From positions 1-64,000 of the forward strand of contig JAILQK010000019.1 in the NCBI GenBank assembly GCA_024699045.1: a stretch of 64,000 nucleotides of DNA, written 5' to 3'. The position numbers were made by a program, and so were the translations under genes. Below are positions 35,462-43,934 of this stretch, piece by piece (positions within the stretch are counted from its first letter, which is position 1; each line of letters starts with the position of its first letter). The notes under the pieces are model-generated. The model had not been told where the DNA came from. It did not search any database and saw only the letters and a list, made by a program, of their open reading frames with translations. This stretch comes from Lachnospiraceae bacterium (GTDB taxonomy: Bacteria; Bacillota; Clostridia; Lachnospirales; Lachnospiraceae).

Positions 35462-36348
35462 TCATGTACATATTACAGGTATTGATAAACGGGATACTGT
35501 TAGGCGGCGTGTATGCGATACTCGGACTCGGGATGTCACTGACACTGGGAATAGTAAAGCTTACAAACCTTGCGCACGGGGAGTACATCATCCTCGGAGC
35601 TTATGCCTCAATGGTGCTTCAGTCCGCGCTTGGAGTGGATCCGATCCTTTCGCTTTTTATTTCGGTGCCGTTATTATTTGCCGGCGGTTACCTGCTGCAG
35701 AGGCTCCTTGTGAACAGGGCCATGAAGGACGGAGCCGAATCCGCGCTGCTTGTGACCTTTGGGATCTCGGTGATACTGAAGGATGCATTGCTGCTCATAT
35801 TCGGCGCCGATGCCAGACACATCACGGTATCCTACGGTAATGAGAGCATCATGATAGCAGGCTTAAGCATTCCGCTTTTAAACATCCTTCTGATACTGAT
35901 CTCGGGAGCGTCTATTCTGTTCCTTGAGCATTTCATGCAAAAGACCATGACGGGAAGAGCGATCAGGGCGGTCTCCGATGACACCGAAGCGGCGGCGCTC
36001 ACGGGTATCAATGTCGGACACATGTTTGCGCTGGCAGCGGGCATAGCGGCGGCTACCGCTGCGGTCGCGGGTCTTAGCGCAGGTATGAAATGGACATGGT
36101 ATCCGTCAAGCGGAGGTCATTATCTGCTGATCGCTTTTGTGATAGTCGTGATCGGGGGACTCGGCAATGTCGGAGGGACATTTGCCGCAGGGATAGTGTT
36201 CGGTCTGATCCAGGTGATCGGTGGGGCAAGCTACGGCATGCTAATAAGCTATATCTTTCTGGTAGTGATCCTGACGCTGAAGCCGCAGAGTATGTTTCCT
36301 CGGATAAAGAAGCTTACGGGAGGGCGGGGAAATGATGCCGGCCGGTGA
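35458..36348 (+). CDS. livH: ABC importer permease, LivH type
   Basis: 296 residues, about eight hydrophobic helices. LINGILLGGVYAILGLGMSLT and NLAHGEYIILGAYAS are the hallmark N-terminal LivH motifs, with VIGGLGNVGGTFAAGIVFG near the C-terminus. It forms half of the membrane channel. It shares ATGA with livF and overlaps livM by 17 bases. Confidence 0.93.
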   Translation: MIMYILQVLINGILLGGVYAILGLGMSLTLGIVKLTNLAHGEYIILGAYASMVLQSALGVDPILSLFISVPLLFAGGYLLQRLLVNRAMKDGAESALLVTFGISVILKDALLLIFGADARHITVSYGNESIMIAGLSIPLLNILLILISGASILFLEHFMQKTMTGRAIRAVSDDTEAAALTGINVGHMFALAAGIAAATAAVAGLSAGMKWTWYPSSGGHYLLIAFVIVVIGGLGNVGGTFAAGIVFGLIQVIGGASYGMLISYIFLVVILTLKPQSMFPRIKKLTGGRGNDAGR

Positions 36349-37315
36349 CAGGACAAAAAAAGGACTGATAGTCACAGGCGTCCTGTTTATGGTGCTGTTT
36401 GTGATCGGGATCACGGGGATCGGCGGGAGCAATGTCCTTCGCTACGGTTTTCGTATATTGCTCTATATCACGATAGGTGAAATGTGGAATCTGCTGTCGG
36501 GATATGCCGGTCTTACAAGCCTTGGCCAGCAGGCATTCATAGGGCTGTCGGGTTATGCGCTCGCAGTCGCAACGACTAAGTACGGCCTGTTCTATCCTTT
36601 AGGCATTGTGGCAGGTCTTGTGATAAGTCTGGGTGCGGCCTTTGTACTGTCCTTTCTTCTACTCAGGATCGAGGGGATGTATTTTTCGATCACTACCTGG
36701 GTCGTGGCCGAGGCCCTCGGGACCTTATTTATGAGCCTTATGTACGTAAACAGGGGAGCGGGCATGACGGTGTCTGCGGAGCCTTATCCCAGGATCGGCA
36801 CATTATATTTGATGGCACTGGTACTCTGCTTTGCTTCAATGATCACGATGATCCTCCTGCCGGGATCGGAGTTTGGTCTCGGGGTCAGGGCGATGCGCGA
36901 TGACGTGCAGGCAGCGGAGTCCTTAGGAGTAAACGTTAAGCGGAGCAGGCGTATCATCTATCTCGTCGCGGCGGGTTTTACCGCGCTTGCCGGTTCTTTG
37001 TTTTTTCTTAATAAGGGAACGATCTATCCGGAGAGCGGTTTTGATATCGGCTGGACGATCTCCATGGTATTTATCGTGATAATCGGGGGATCGGGGACCG
37101 TTGCGGGACCTGTTGCGGGTGCCGTGATCTATGTCTTTTTAAGTGAGATCCTGGCGCATTATCCCGGCTGGTCCAATATGATCCTCGGAGCCATAGCGAT
37201 CCTTATGATCCTTTTCTGCCCGCAGGGAGTGATACCGGCTATTGGAGCTGCAGTAAGAAACAGCGCAAAAAGACGGCGGAAGGGTTCCGACGGATGCAGG
37301 GAATTGGATTATTGA
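36332..37315 (+). CDS. livM: ABC importer permease, LivM type
   Basis: 327 residues with 9-10 hydrophobic helices. The family pattern is clear: GEMWNLLSGYAGLTSLGQQAFIGLSGYA, then RAMRDDVQAAESLGVNVKRSR on the cytoplasmic side that contacts the ATPases, and VIIGGSGTVAGPVAGAVIYV. It completes a five-gene importer in the order binding protein, G, F, H, M. The order differs from the urea transporter (urtABCDE) layout, which slightly favours an amino-acid-type substrate. Confidence 0.93.
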   Translation: MMPAGDRTKKGLIVTGVLFMVLFVIGITGIGGSNVLRYGFRILLYITIGEMWNLLSGYAGLTSLGQQAFIGLSGYALAVATTKYGLFYPLGIVAGLVISLGAAFVLSFLLLRIEGMYFSITTWVVAEALGTLFMSLMYVNRGAGMTVSAEPYPRIGTLYLMALVLCFASMITMILLPGSEFGLGVRAMRDDVQAAESLGVNVKRSRRIIYLVAAGFTALAGSLFFLNKGTIYPESGFDIGWTISMVFIVIIGGSGTVAGPVAGAVIYVFLSEILAHYPGWSNMILGAIAILMILFCPQGVIPAIGAAVRNSAKRRRKGSDGCRELDY

Positions 37316-37332
37316 AATTTATATATTATACT
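37304..37332 (+). promoter_or_regulatory. Promoter overlapping the livM end
   Basis: TTGGAT, 17-base spacer, TATACT, starting inside the last codons of livM. The transcript would have a leader of about 80 bases, which includes GATCATT and AATGATC arms (37359-37388 region) able to form a weak hairpin, before the AGGAGG of the next gene. Confidence 0.45.
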
Positions 37333-37421
37333 GTTAAGAGGTGAGACTATAGAGGGTTGATCATTTTCATACGTTGAAGAGTAATGATCTAAGTGTTTAC
37401 ATGGATAGGAGGAATCAGATC

Positions 37422-38426
37422 ATGGTATGTCCACACTGCGGTGAAAAAAATGCCGACGGGGCGAAGTATTGCGTCAGATGCAGCGCAACCCTTCCGAGAA
37501 AACAGGGCGGAGGACAGGGGAGAGGCCCCGGGGGCGGCATCGATCCCAAAACGATCATCATAATAATCCTTGCGGCTCTGGTCGTTATAGCAGGGATAGT
37601 ATTTATCCACTCAAAGCTTAGTGACAACAGCGAGGAACCGTCCGAGGAGGCTACTACCGAGGAAGAGACAGAAGAGGTGACGGAAGAAGAGACCGAAGAA
37701 GCTACGGAGGAAGCGACCGAAGAGGCGACCGAAGCGGCCCGTTCCGACTGGTTTTCGGATCAGGGACTGTCGCTGTCCGATGCTTCAAACAGTTTCACTT
37801 TCAATACGATGAAAAATGACGGAGCGAACGATACCGAGGAGATGGAGGTGACCTCCAAGGTGACTCTTACCGAATCCACAGAGAATGTTTCGGACGGATA
37901 CAAGATAGTCCAGGCGGTCTTTGTCCACGATATAAGCAATGCGAACGGTGACAGAGGGATCATCGCGGACGGAGTATTTGACCGTTATACCGGAACATTT
38001 TACGGCTTTGAAGAAAAGCAGCCCGAGCAGGATGATGACAGCAAGGCGGATCTTGAGGGCTTTGTCAGGATAACCGACGGGGATTATAAATACGATATCG
38101 CGGTCAAGACCGAGCAGAAGGTCAATGCTCCCATAGTCACGAAAACCATAACGGTAGTCTGTCCGAAAGATTACGACGGCGCGATATTCTTTGCGGGATA
38201 CAACAGCCTGGATCTTGATAATAAACGGGCGGAGCTCGATATGGGTGAGAGACTCTATACCTTTGATGAGCTTCCCTTTAAGGATGACGGGCACGATACC
38301 TATTATTTCCAGTATGAGAAACCGGATACCACCGGCAGCTCATTCTGGGGAACGTACGATGCCGAGGCAGCTTCGACGACCGAGGAGACCCCTTCGGAAT
38401 CCGAGCCCTCGAGACCTGCCCAGTAA
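37422..38426 (+). CDS. Zn-ribbon membrane-anchored protein with acidic stalk
   Basis: 334 residues from the ATG at 37422, placed by AGGAGG 9 bases upstream; the track start at 37374 has no such site. A Zn ribbon at 2-23 (CPHCGEKNADGAKYCVRC) is followed by a Gly-rich stretch, one TM helix (~46-66), an acidic Thr/Glu repeat stalk (~72-108) and an outer beta-rich domain of ~200 residues of unknown type. Such proteins with a cytoplasmic zinc ribbon and an outer domain are common in Clostridia; functions are mostly unknown. It precedes the YitT gene by 15 bases, likely one unit. Confidence 0.8.
   Translation: MVCPHCGEKNADGAKYCVRCSATLPRKQGGGQGRGPGGGIDPKTIIIIILAALVVIAGIVFIHSKLSDNSEEPSEEATTEEETEEVTEEETEEATEEATEEATEAARSDWFSDQGLSLSDASNSFTFNTMKNDGANDTEEMEVTSKVTLTESTENVSDGYKIVQAVFVHDISNANGDRGIIADGVFDRYTGTFYGFEEKQPEQDDDSKADLEGFVRITDGDYKYDIAVKTEQKVNAPIVTKTITVVCPKDYDGAIFFAGYNSLDLDNKRAELDMGERLYTFDELPFKDDGHDTYYFQYEKPDTTGSSFWGTYDAEAASTTEETPSESEPSRPAQ
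37647..37740. repeat. Degenerate GAAGAG/GCGACC coding repeat (TEEA stalk)
   Basis: Repeated 9-15 base motifs encoding Glu/Thr/Ala runs (EEATEEATEEATEA). A low-complexity stalk that could vary in copy number between strains. Confidence 0.6.
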
Positions 38427-38441
38427 CCGGACAGCACATGA

Positions 38442-39422
38442 ATGAAAACAGCATTTAGTGCAAAACGGATAAGACAGGAGATCAACTCCTTTTTGATGAT
38501 AACAGTGGGGGCTGTCATCGCAGCTTTCTCTCTGGAGGAGTTCCTTGCGCCAAATAGTATTTTTGACGGAGGAGTAGTCGGAATCGCCATGATCCTGGAT
38601 GAATTCCTGCCGTTCGATGTCGGAGTGCTGGTGGTGGTGATCAACATTCCGTTCCTGATCATAAGCTATAAGACGATAGGCAGATCCTTTGCGCTCAAGG
38701 CAGTTTATTCCATGGTACTGTTTTCTTTTATGACCTCCATATTCGGGCCTATGGTCAATGCGACGCAGGACAAGATCCTTGCGACCGCTTTCGGAGGAGT
38801 GCTGCTGGGAGCCGGAGTAGGTCTGGTATTAAGAGGAGGCGGCTGCCTGGACGGCACGGAGATCGTGGCTTTGATGTTATATCGCAAATACGGTTATTCC
38901 GTCGGAAATACGATCTTATATATAAACGTGGCGATATATACCATAGCCGGGATCCTCTTCGGACTTGATAACGGTATGTATTCGCTGCTCATGTATTTTA
39001 TCACCTCCAAAGTCATAGACATGGTGGATATGGGTGTGAACAACGCCAAATCGGTCATGATAATAACCGAAGAAGGACAGGGGCTTGCGGACGAGATCTA
39101 TAAACAGCTCGGGCGGACGGTGACCTTCCTCAAAGGAGAGGGGATGGTCAGCAGGAATCAGATGGACATACTGTACTGCGTGGTCAATCGTGCGGAGCTT
39201 TTCACACTGAAGGGGATAATAAACGATTTCCCCGGGAGCTCCTTCAGCACCGTGTCCGAGGTTTCGGAGATCGTCGGAAATCATATAAAAAAGACCGTCA
39301 TACGCAAACCGGCAAAGAAATCCGATAAGGCTGAGCCGGGAGCGGATAAAGTAACGGACACAGGGGTGAACACAGGGGCGGATAAGCCTGAAGCGGAAAA
39401 AGATATCAATAAGCCGGAGTGA
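38442..39422 (+). CDS. YitT family membrane protein with DUF2179 domain
   Basis: 326 residues. Five to six helices fill the first ~190 residues, with the family pattern AAFSLEEFLAPNSIFDGGVVGIAMIL and RGGGCLDGTEIVALML. The C-terminal cytosolic DUF2179 domain follows (~215-290: MDILYCVVNRAELFTLKGIIND, SEVSEIVG). A Lys/Ala/Glu-rich tail ends the protein. YitT proteins are widespread in Firmicutes, and the role is not established. A hairpin terminator overlaps the stop codon. Confidence 0.9.
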   Translation: MKTAFSAKRIRQEINSFLMITVGAVIAAFSLEEFLAPNSIFDGGVVGIAMILDEFLPFDVGVLVVVINIPFLIISYKTIGRSFALKAVYSMVLFSFMTSIFGPMVNATQDKILATAFGGVLLGAGVGLVLRGGGCLDGTEIVALMLYRKYGYSVGNTILYINVAIYTIAGILFGLDNGMYSLLMYFITSKVIDMVDMGVNNAKSVMIITEEGQGLADEIYKQLGRTVTFLKGEGMVSRNQMDILYCVVNRAELFTLKGIINDFPGSSFSTVSEVSEIVGNHIKKTVIRKPAKKSDKAEPGADKVTDTGVNTGADKPEAEKDINKPE

Positions 39423-39440
39423 TCAGCACTCCGGTTTATC
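39414..39440. terminator. Hairpin between convergent genes
   Basis: CCGGAGT (39414-39420), 7-base loop, ACTCCGG (39428-39434), then TTTATCATTT. It lies at the stop of the YitT gene, and its right arm and tail run up to the convergent membrane protein gene, so it may stop transcription from both sides. Confidence 0.55.
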
Positions 39441-40191
39441 ATTTACCGAAAGATTTTTTTAGCTGCTTTTTGTGCGCGCAGAGCTTTTCCTTACAGTTTT
39501 TGCACGAAAGATAATCATTGGTGTTTTCGGAAAAGCGTTCCGGATGCAGGAAAAACGTGATCTCCCATCTGATGAGCAGCGCGATCGAGAGTATCAGAAG
39601 TCCCTTTGCGTAGATATTGTCCACAAAAAACAGCGGAGTAAACATCATCGCATAATCCCAGTTATAAATACGGCAGGTGACACAGCATTTATTCTTCAGT
39701 AACCAGGTCTGAAAGGGGCAGAAGAAGAGGATGCATATAATATCGCATACCGAATACGCGCTGCAGAGGAGGATCATTGCGCCGTCATCAAGCAGACCTG
39801 ACATATGAAGGGCTCCAAACAGACCGTTGAAGACGATCCAGATCAGGGCGACCAGCACCGTGGCATTGTTGTCCTGGATCACGATCTCTTTTTTTCCGGT
39901 ATCGATATGATTTTTCGCGAACTGTTTTTGACAGCCCGGACTTTCGTATGATGAAGGGAAAAAGCGGAATACCATCTCGACCGCAAAGACAAGCCATACG
40001 ATTATAAGGACCACGGGACTTTGTTCGAGGCTTTTTGTATTAAAATCGCCGATATTGAACTTAAACGATGCATATCCTGCAAGCAATACCGCAAAGATGA
40101 CCGAACGATATAAAAGCCTGAAATAATGCCAGGCGCATATTACGCTGATCTTATGCTTTTTCATATTCTCCGTATCTTTTTTATTTTCCAT
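39439..40191 (-). CDS. Membrane protein of unknown function with Cys-rich tail
   Basis: 250 residues from the ATG at 40191, which has AGAGGAAAAAAGAT upstream; the track start at 40278 lacks a site and adds 29 unlikely residues. About six hydrophobic segments are visible. The tail carries YLSCKNCKEKLCAHKK and a mid-protein CCVTC, possible metal or disulfide positions. I do not recognise the family. It stands alone, convergent with YitT and divergent from the TSCPD gene. Confidence 0.72.
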   Translation of the reverse strand: MENKKDTENMKKHKISVICAWHYFRLLYRSVIFAVLLAGYASFKFNIGDFNTKSLEQSPVVLIIVWLVFAVEMVFRFFPSSYESPGCQKQFAKNHIDTGKKEIVIQDNNATVLVALIWIVFNGLFGALHMSGLLDDGAMILLCSAYSVCDIICILFFCPFQTWLLKNKCCVTCRIYNWDYAMMFTPLFFVDNIYAKGLLILSIALLIRWEITFFLHPERFSENTNDYLSCKNCKEKLCAHKKQLKKSFGK

Positions 40192-40388
40192 ATCTTTTTT
40201 CCTCTGCCATTGAATTATAACAAAAATCAATAAAAAAAACTGATCATTATGATCCGGGCAGATACAGGGGGGAAGCAAAAAGTGCCGAAAAAGTGCCGGG
40301 GTCCGGAGGAGAAGAAAGAGGGGAGACGCAGTGATGATGAAAAAGCTTTTACAAAAGGTCTGTGAGGTAACAGAGATCCTCGGATTGT

Positions 40389-40396
40389 GGTATAAT
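40389..40396 (+). promoter_or_regulatory. Extended -10 promoter before the TSCPD gene
   Basis: TGG-TATAAT (TATAAT at 40391-40396), perfect -10 with extended element, no clear -35. The transcript would have a ~60-base leader before AGGAGGAAAGC and the ATG at 40463. The rest of the 270-base gap upstream (40192-40388) shows nothing I can name. Confidence 0.5.
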
Positions 40397-40462
40397 CTTA
40401 TGAAATCATTTGGCGGGCATGCTTTTCATTTATTATGAAGGAAGCGACAGGAGGAAAGCATC

Positions 40463-40717
40463 ATGCAGCATTTTACATATTACCCGAAGGGGGTCTGCTC
40501 GAGACAGATAGATTTTGATCTTGATGAAGAAGGAAAGATCCACGATCTTAAGTTTGTCGGGGGCTGTGACGGGAACCTGAAAGCGATCGGGATCCTGCTT
40601 GAAGGCACGGACGCCCGTGAGGCAGCGGAAAGACTAAGAGGCAACGATTGCAGAGGCCGGGGGACGTCATGCGCCGACCAGCTTTCAAAGGCGATCGACG
40701 GGATGGCGCTTTCCTGA
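40463..40717 (+). CDS. TSCPD domain protein (TIGR03905 type)
   Basis: 84 residues. The motif GTSCADQLSKAI near the end, with FVGGCDGNLKAIGILLEG in the middle and KGVCSRQIDFDLDEEGKI at the front, matches the small stand-alone TSCPD proteins of Clostridia. The same fold occurs at the C-terminus of some B12-dependent ribonucleotide reductases. The biochemical role of the stand-alone form is unknown; conserved Cys suggest metal or thiol chemistry. A strong AGGAGG site supports the start. Confidence 0.9.
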   Translation: MQHFTYYPKGVCSRQIDFDLDEEGKIHDLKFVGGCDGNLKAIGILLEGTDAREAAERLRGNDCRGRGTSCADQLSKAIDGMALS

Positions 40718-40802
40718 AAAGACTGCCAAAGCCCATCCTACGGAAAAAGAGATAGCCGGAGCGGTTCATTTCTGCCGGACTCTGCCGTAAGGGTGGGGAA
40801 AT

Positions 40803-41663
40803 CTATACATTACCCAGATAAACGTGATCCAGATGACCGGAGGCCACCGAGCGCAGCCTTTGCATAAGCTTAATGTCTGTGGGAGGCGTATCGGTCATCA
40901 TGTACTGCGGGAAATATCTGGTAATGTGGAGGATGATCCCGGGATCGATCCCTGCTATCCAGGCGGCTTCTTTTTCCATATCAGACGGCTCGTCGCTTAA
41001 TCCGGGTACGATAAGGGTGGTAAGCTCGATATGAGCTGAGGCATGAGCCGCTTTTATAAAAGTCTTTACCGTATCGAAGTCGCCTCCCAGAGATCTGTAT
41101 CCTTCGGAGGAAAACACTTTCAGGTCTATGTTCATTGCATCTATAAAGGGAAGAACCTCTTCAAGGATCTCAGGGTTTATGTTCCCGTTCGTCACGAGGA
41201 CATTTACCAGTCCGGCTTTCTTTACAAGCTTTGCGGTTTCCAGAACATATTCATAAGCTATAAGGGGTTCATTGTAGGTGTAGGCTACACCTATATTGCC
41301 GTGAGAGCCTGCCAGTTCGACAGCAAGTTCGCAAAGCTCCGTCGGGGAAAGCTTTTCGGTGCGGAAAGCTCCTTTGAGTCCTGTCTGTGAGATCTCGTGA
41401 TTCTGACAGAACCTGCAGGACATATTGCATCCGAAGCTTCCGACGGAAAGGACAGGGCTTCCCGGCATGAAACCGGCCAGAGGTTTCTTTTCTATGGGGT
41501 CCAGCGCGGTAGCCGTAAGGGAACCGTAAGACACGGGAACAATGCGGCCGTCTTTATTGTGCCGCGCACGGCACCGACCGGTCTGTCCCTCCGATAACCT
41601 GCACCGGTGCGGACATACCGGGCATACAGAAATCTGATCGCTGCCTGTAATCCTGTTTTCCAT
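40803..41663 (-). CDS. amrS: AmmeMemoRadiSam system radical SAM enzyme
   Basis: 286 residues. The radical SAM cluster motif is CNMSCRFCQNHEIS (CX3CX2C), preceded by a small Cys-containing N-terminal segment (CPVCPHRCRLSEGQTGRCRAR) typical of the AmrS/PflA-like group. GVAYTYNEPLIAYEYVL and VLVTNGNINPE follow as in pyruvate formate-lyase activating enzyme relatives. It lies 3 bases after the Memo-AMMECR1 fusion gene, the conserved partnership that names the system. The substrate and reaction of the system are not firmly known. Confidence 0.94.
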   Translation of the reverse strand: MENRITGSDQISVCPVCPHRCRLSEGQTGRCRARHNKDGRIVPVSYGSLTATALDPIEKKPLAGFMPGSPVLSVGSFGCNMSCRFCQNHEISQTGLKGAFRTEKLSPTELCELAVELAGSHGNIGVAYTYNEPLIAYEYVLETAKLVKKAGLVNVLVTNGNINPEILEEVLPFIDAMNIDLKVFSSEGYRSLGGDFDTVKTFIKAAHASAHIELTTLIVPGLSDEPSDMEKEAAWIAGIDPGIILHITRYFPQYMMTDTPPTDIKLMQRLRSVASGHLDHVYLGNV

Positions 41664-41666
41664 GGG

Positions 41667-43016
41667 TCAGATATGCCTTACGACTTCAAATCTCTGCAGT
41701 GTCAGCTCTTCTGAGGGCCCTATCCCCGCCTTCTGTCTTGCGATATCGATCTGCTGCTCCACGGTATCAACGCCGTCGAGATCAGGCAGAAGAAGACCCC
41801 GGCGCATTCCGTTTGAAACTATCACGCCGTAGCGTTTTACATCAAGTTCATCATATGAGGTTACCGGCTCAGCTTCACCAAGCACATCAACGTTGATCTC
41901 AAGGTCATCCAGTTCGTCCTCTTTTACCGGGGAGAACCGGGGATCTCTTGAGACTGCCGAAACCGCATTCTCCCGGATCTCTTCGGCAACACTGCCGCAG
42001 GTTGCGGAGATAGTCCCGATACACCCTCTTAACATCCCGAATTCGTGCACGGATACAAAGGCACCGGCCCGGGTCTGAAGCATTTCGTCCGGAAGCCCTT
42101 CAAGGTCCGGGAGTTTTTTGCCTTTCACAAAATTGTTGATGGTTTCTCTGGCAAGCCTGACATATGCGTCCATGGCATCCGCTCCTTTCTCTTTCCCGGC
42201 AGCGGGCCGGTCATCGTCTCTGATCCTGAATATCGCGATCCCGTATCCGACACCGAACGTTGCTTCATGCGACAGGACTTCGCTTTTGACATTATGGGAA
42301 TGAAGGATCCCGCTCAGAATGACAAAAGAACGATGTCCGCATTCCTGGCTCTTGTCCAGCAGCCGTTCATCAAATTGCGAGAGTTCGGAAAGAGCGCCCC
42401 TTTTGATCACATCCATGAGCATGGAGTCGTATTTCGGCCCTTCGGGCCGATAGCCGTAAGGCCCGTCGGCTTTTTGACAGTGGGAAAGGTCTCCGCTTGC
42501 GATGACCACGATCTTTTTGTCGGTCCTTGAGGCGACACGGTCGATAACTCTTCCAAGGCTTTTGTGAACATCGAGCGAAAAACCGGAGAGACCTATGCGG
42601 ACCAGTTTGTAACCGGTATATCTTTTGTTGATGAAGTAAAGGGGGACCATGGTACCGTGATCCAGACGAGGATCCGTTTCTCCGTCGGTACCGGCCGGGA
42701 TCCCGGCGCTCTCAGCGGCATCGCAGATCTGCTGAACAAGTTCGGTGTCATAGTCCACTTCGAAGGAGACCTCGGGAGCGCCGAAGCTTCCAAAATTTCC
42801 GGAGGCATGCGTCCCGGGTGATATATGAAAGTAGTCGGAATACATGGTCGCATGAGGAGAGGTAACGATGATGGTGTCAGGCTGTATGTCTGCGATCCGT
42901 CTGGATACTTTCTCGAATGCGCTTTCTGTTGAATGTATCTTCCATTGCTCGCCTCTTCCTATCTCGGGTACTGCGACCGGAGGGTGAGGTACCATGAATG
43001 CTTCTGTTATCGGCAT
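41667..43016 (-). CDS. Memo-AMMECR1 fusion protein (AmmeMemoRadiSam A and B)
   Basis: 449 residues. The N-terminal half (~1-265) is a Memo/class III extradiol dioxygenase-like domain (HPPVAVPEIG, VTSPHATMYSDYF, DHGTMVPLYFI, VVIASGDLSHC). The C-terminal half (~280-449) is AMMECR1 (YVRLARETINNFV, AGAFVSVHEFGMLRGCIGT). The two are often separate genes; here they are fused. I start at the ATG at 43016 because AAGGAG lies 7 bases before it but only 1 base before the track ATG at 43022. The radical SAM enzyme follows, so A, B and S are all present. Confidence 0.94.
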   Translation of the reverse strand: MPITEAFMVPHPPVAVPEIGRGEQWKIHSTESAFEKVSRRIADIQPDTIIVTSPHATMYSDYFHISPGTHASGNFGSFGAPEVSFEVDYDTELVQQICDAAESAGIPAGTDGETDPRLDHGTMVPLYFINKRYTGYKLVRIGLSGFSLDVHKSLGRVIDRVASRTDKKIVVIASGDLSHCQKADGPYGYRPEGPKYDSMLMDVIKRGALSELSQFDERLLDKSQECGHRSFVILSGILHSHNVKSEVLSHEATFGVGYGIAIFRIRDDDRPAAGKEKGADAMDAYVRLARETINNFVKGKKLPDLEGLPDEMLQTRAGAFVSVHEFGMLRGCIGTISATCGSVAEEIRENAVSAVSRDPRFSPVKEDELDDLEINVDVLGEAEPVTSYDELDVKRYGVIVSNGMRRGLLLPDLDGVDTVEQQIDIARQKAGIGPSEELTLQRFEVVRHI

Positions 43017-43149
43017 GGGCATACTCCTTCTTTTCGGTAAGCTCTCTTACACAGTCGACCATAATCGGTACTATTTCAACTTTACTACCAAAATACAGAA
43101 GCATCAATACATTAAAAATAATTGCAAGGGTCATTGTTCCGGTCATCAT
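42877..43149 (-). CDS. Possible small membrane protein overlapping the Memo start
   Basis: 90 codons starting at an ATG with GGAGG 5 bases upstream, an excellent site. The first ~35 residues hold one hydrophobic helix (TLAIIFNVLMLLYFG) and look protein-like. The last ~45 codons overlap the Memo reading frame and look like off-frame sequence (many Arg, Ser, Gly). It may be a short real gene whose end has drifted, or a translated leader that couples ribosomes into Memo. A TATAAT lies on the same strand at 43169-43164, too close to leave the full ribosome site in the transcript. Uncertain. Confidence 0.35.
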   Translation of the reverse strand: MMTGTMTLAIIFNVLMLLYFGSKVEIVPIMVDCVRELTEKKEYAHADNRSIHGTSPSGRSTRDRKRRAMEDTFNRKRIRESIQTDRRHTA

Positions 43150-43304
43150 GCGAACCTCCGTGTATTATACTGAATGAGTTTATATGCCGCTGTCATCATC
43201 TTATGAAAGGATTTTCTCAAAATGAATGTACATTAAGACGGACAGCATCATTTGGCGCGGGAGGTGACAGAATTGAAGTGACAGGTTAAATGCGTATGGG
43301 ATTG

Positions 43305-43334
43305 TTGACCCTGTTTCAGCAGTTCTAGTATAAT
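43305..43334 (+). promoter_or_regulatory. gtrA promoter placed for a leaderless transcript
   Basis: TTGACC (43305-43310), 18-base spacer, TATAAT (43329-43334). The start codon follows within 2-8 bases, so initiation 6-8 bases after the -10 falls at the ATG at 43342. Confidence 0.65.
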
Positions 43335-43341
43335 CATGGCG

Positions 43342-43806
43342 ATGGATGATTTTATAAGAAGGGTACTAAAGATTTTTCATATCAGGCTTTCGGAGGGAAA
43401 GGAGACGGCTCTGATCCAGTTCGTTAAGTTCGGGATAGTGGGAGTTTCCAATACTCTGCTGAGCTATGCGATCAACGTGGTGATCCTGCTCGCGCTTTCC
43501 CCACTGAAGCTTTCCTGGGATTATTTTGCGGCAAATGTGGTCGCGTTCATCCTCAGCGTAGCCTGGTCATTTTTCTGGAACAATAAATATGTGTTCGTGA
43601 AGAAGGACGGAGAGAAGAGGAACATCTGGGCCGCGCTCTTAAAGACATATATTTCCTATGCGCTTACCGGTCTTGTGCTGGCCAATGTCCTTTCTTATAT
43701 CTGGATCGATGTGGTGGGCATATCAAAATTCATCGCGCCGCTGCTCAATCTGATAATAAGTGTTCCCGTGAATTTCCTTATGAATAAGCTCTGGGCATTC
43801 AAATGA
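43342..43806 (+). CDS. GtrA family membrane protein
   Basis: 154 residues (156 if the ATG at 43336 is used). Four hydrophobic helices and the GtrA pattern LIQFVKFGIVGVSNTLLSYAIN, FFWNNKYVF and NFLMNKLWAFK. GtrA proteins are thought to flip lipid-linked sugars such as undecaprenyl-phosphate-glucose, or otherwise support glycan decoration. No ribosome site precedes either ATG; the -10 element ends 1 or 7 bases before them. I favour 43342, where transcription should start. No partner glycosyltransferase is adjacent. Confidence 0.9.
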   Translation: MDDFIRRVLKIFHIRLSEGKETALIQFVKFGIVGVSNTLLSYAINVVILLALSPLKLSWDYFAANVVAFILSVAWSFFWNNKYVFVKKDGEKRNIWAALLKTYISYALTGLVLANVLSYIWIDVVGISKFIAPLLNLIISVPVNFLMNKLWAFK

Positions 43807-43856
43807 ACCCATATAAAGCCCCCGTTTCAGGAGCGCGGGCAGGATAAAAAAAGTAG

Positions 43857-43885
43857 TTGCATTTTGAGTTAGTCTATGCTAACAT
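43857..43885 (+). promoter_or_regulatory. Orphan promoter inside a double dyad
   Basis: TTGCAT (43857-43862), 17-base spacer, TAACAT (43880-43885). The spacer and -10 are covered by the left half of the GTTAG/CTAAC dyad. No gene follows on this strand; clpB converges from the right. Confidence 0.4.
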
Positions 43886-43909
43886 ATCACATGGTTAGCA
43901 ATGACTAAC
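43868..43909. promoter_or_regulatory. Tandem GTTAG-N6-CTAAC operator-like dyad
   Basis: GTTAGTCTATGCTAAC, 10-base spacer, GTTAGCAATGACTAAC. Each half is itself an inverted repeat, and the two halves are inverted copies of each other with two mismatches. The shape resembles binding sites of DtxR/IdeR-type metal repressors (TTAG...CTAA), though that is inference. Confidence 0.55.
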
Positions 43910-43934
43910 ACATACATTTATATTTCTCCTATAC

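Noticed and set aside
37647-37740. Mobile-element or recombination repeat
   Set aside because: It is in frame and encodes an acidic protein stalk, which is a sufficient explanation.
43811-43845. GCCC-rich hairpin after gtrA as a terminator
   Set aside because: The stem has a mismatch and is followed by A-rich, not T-rich, sequence.
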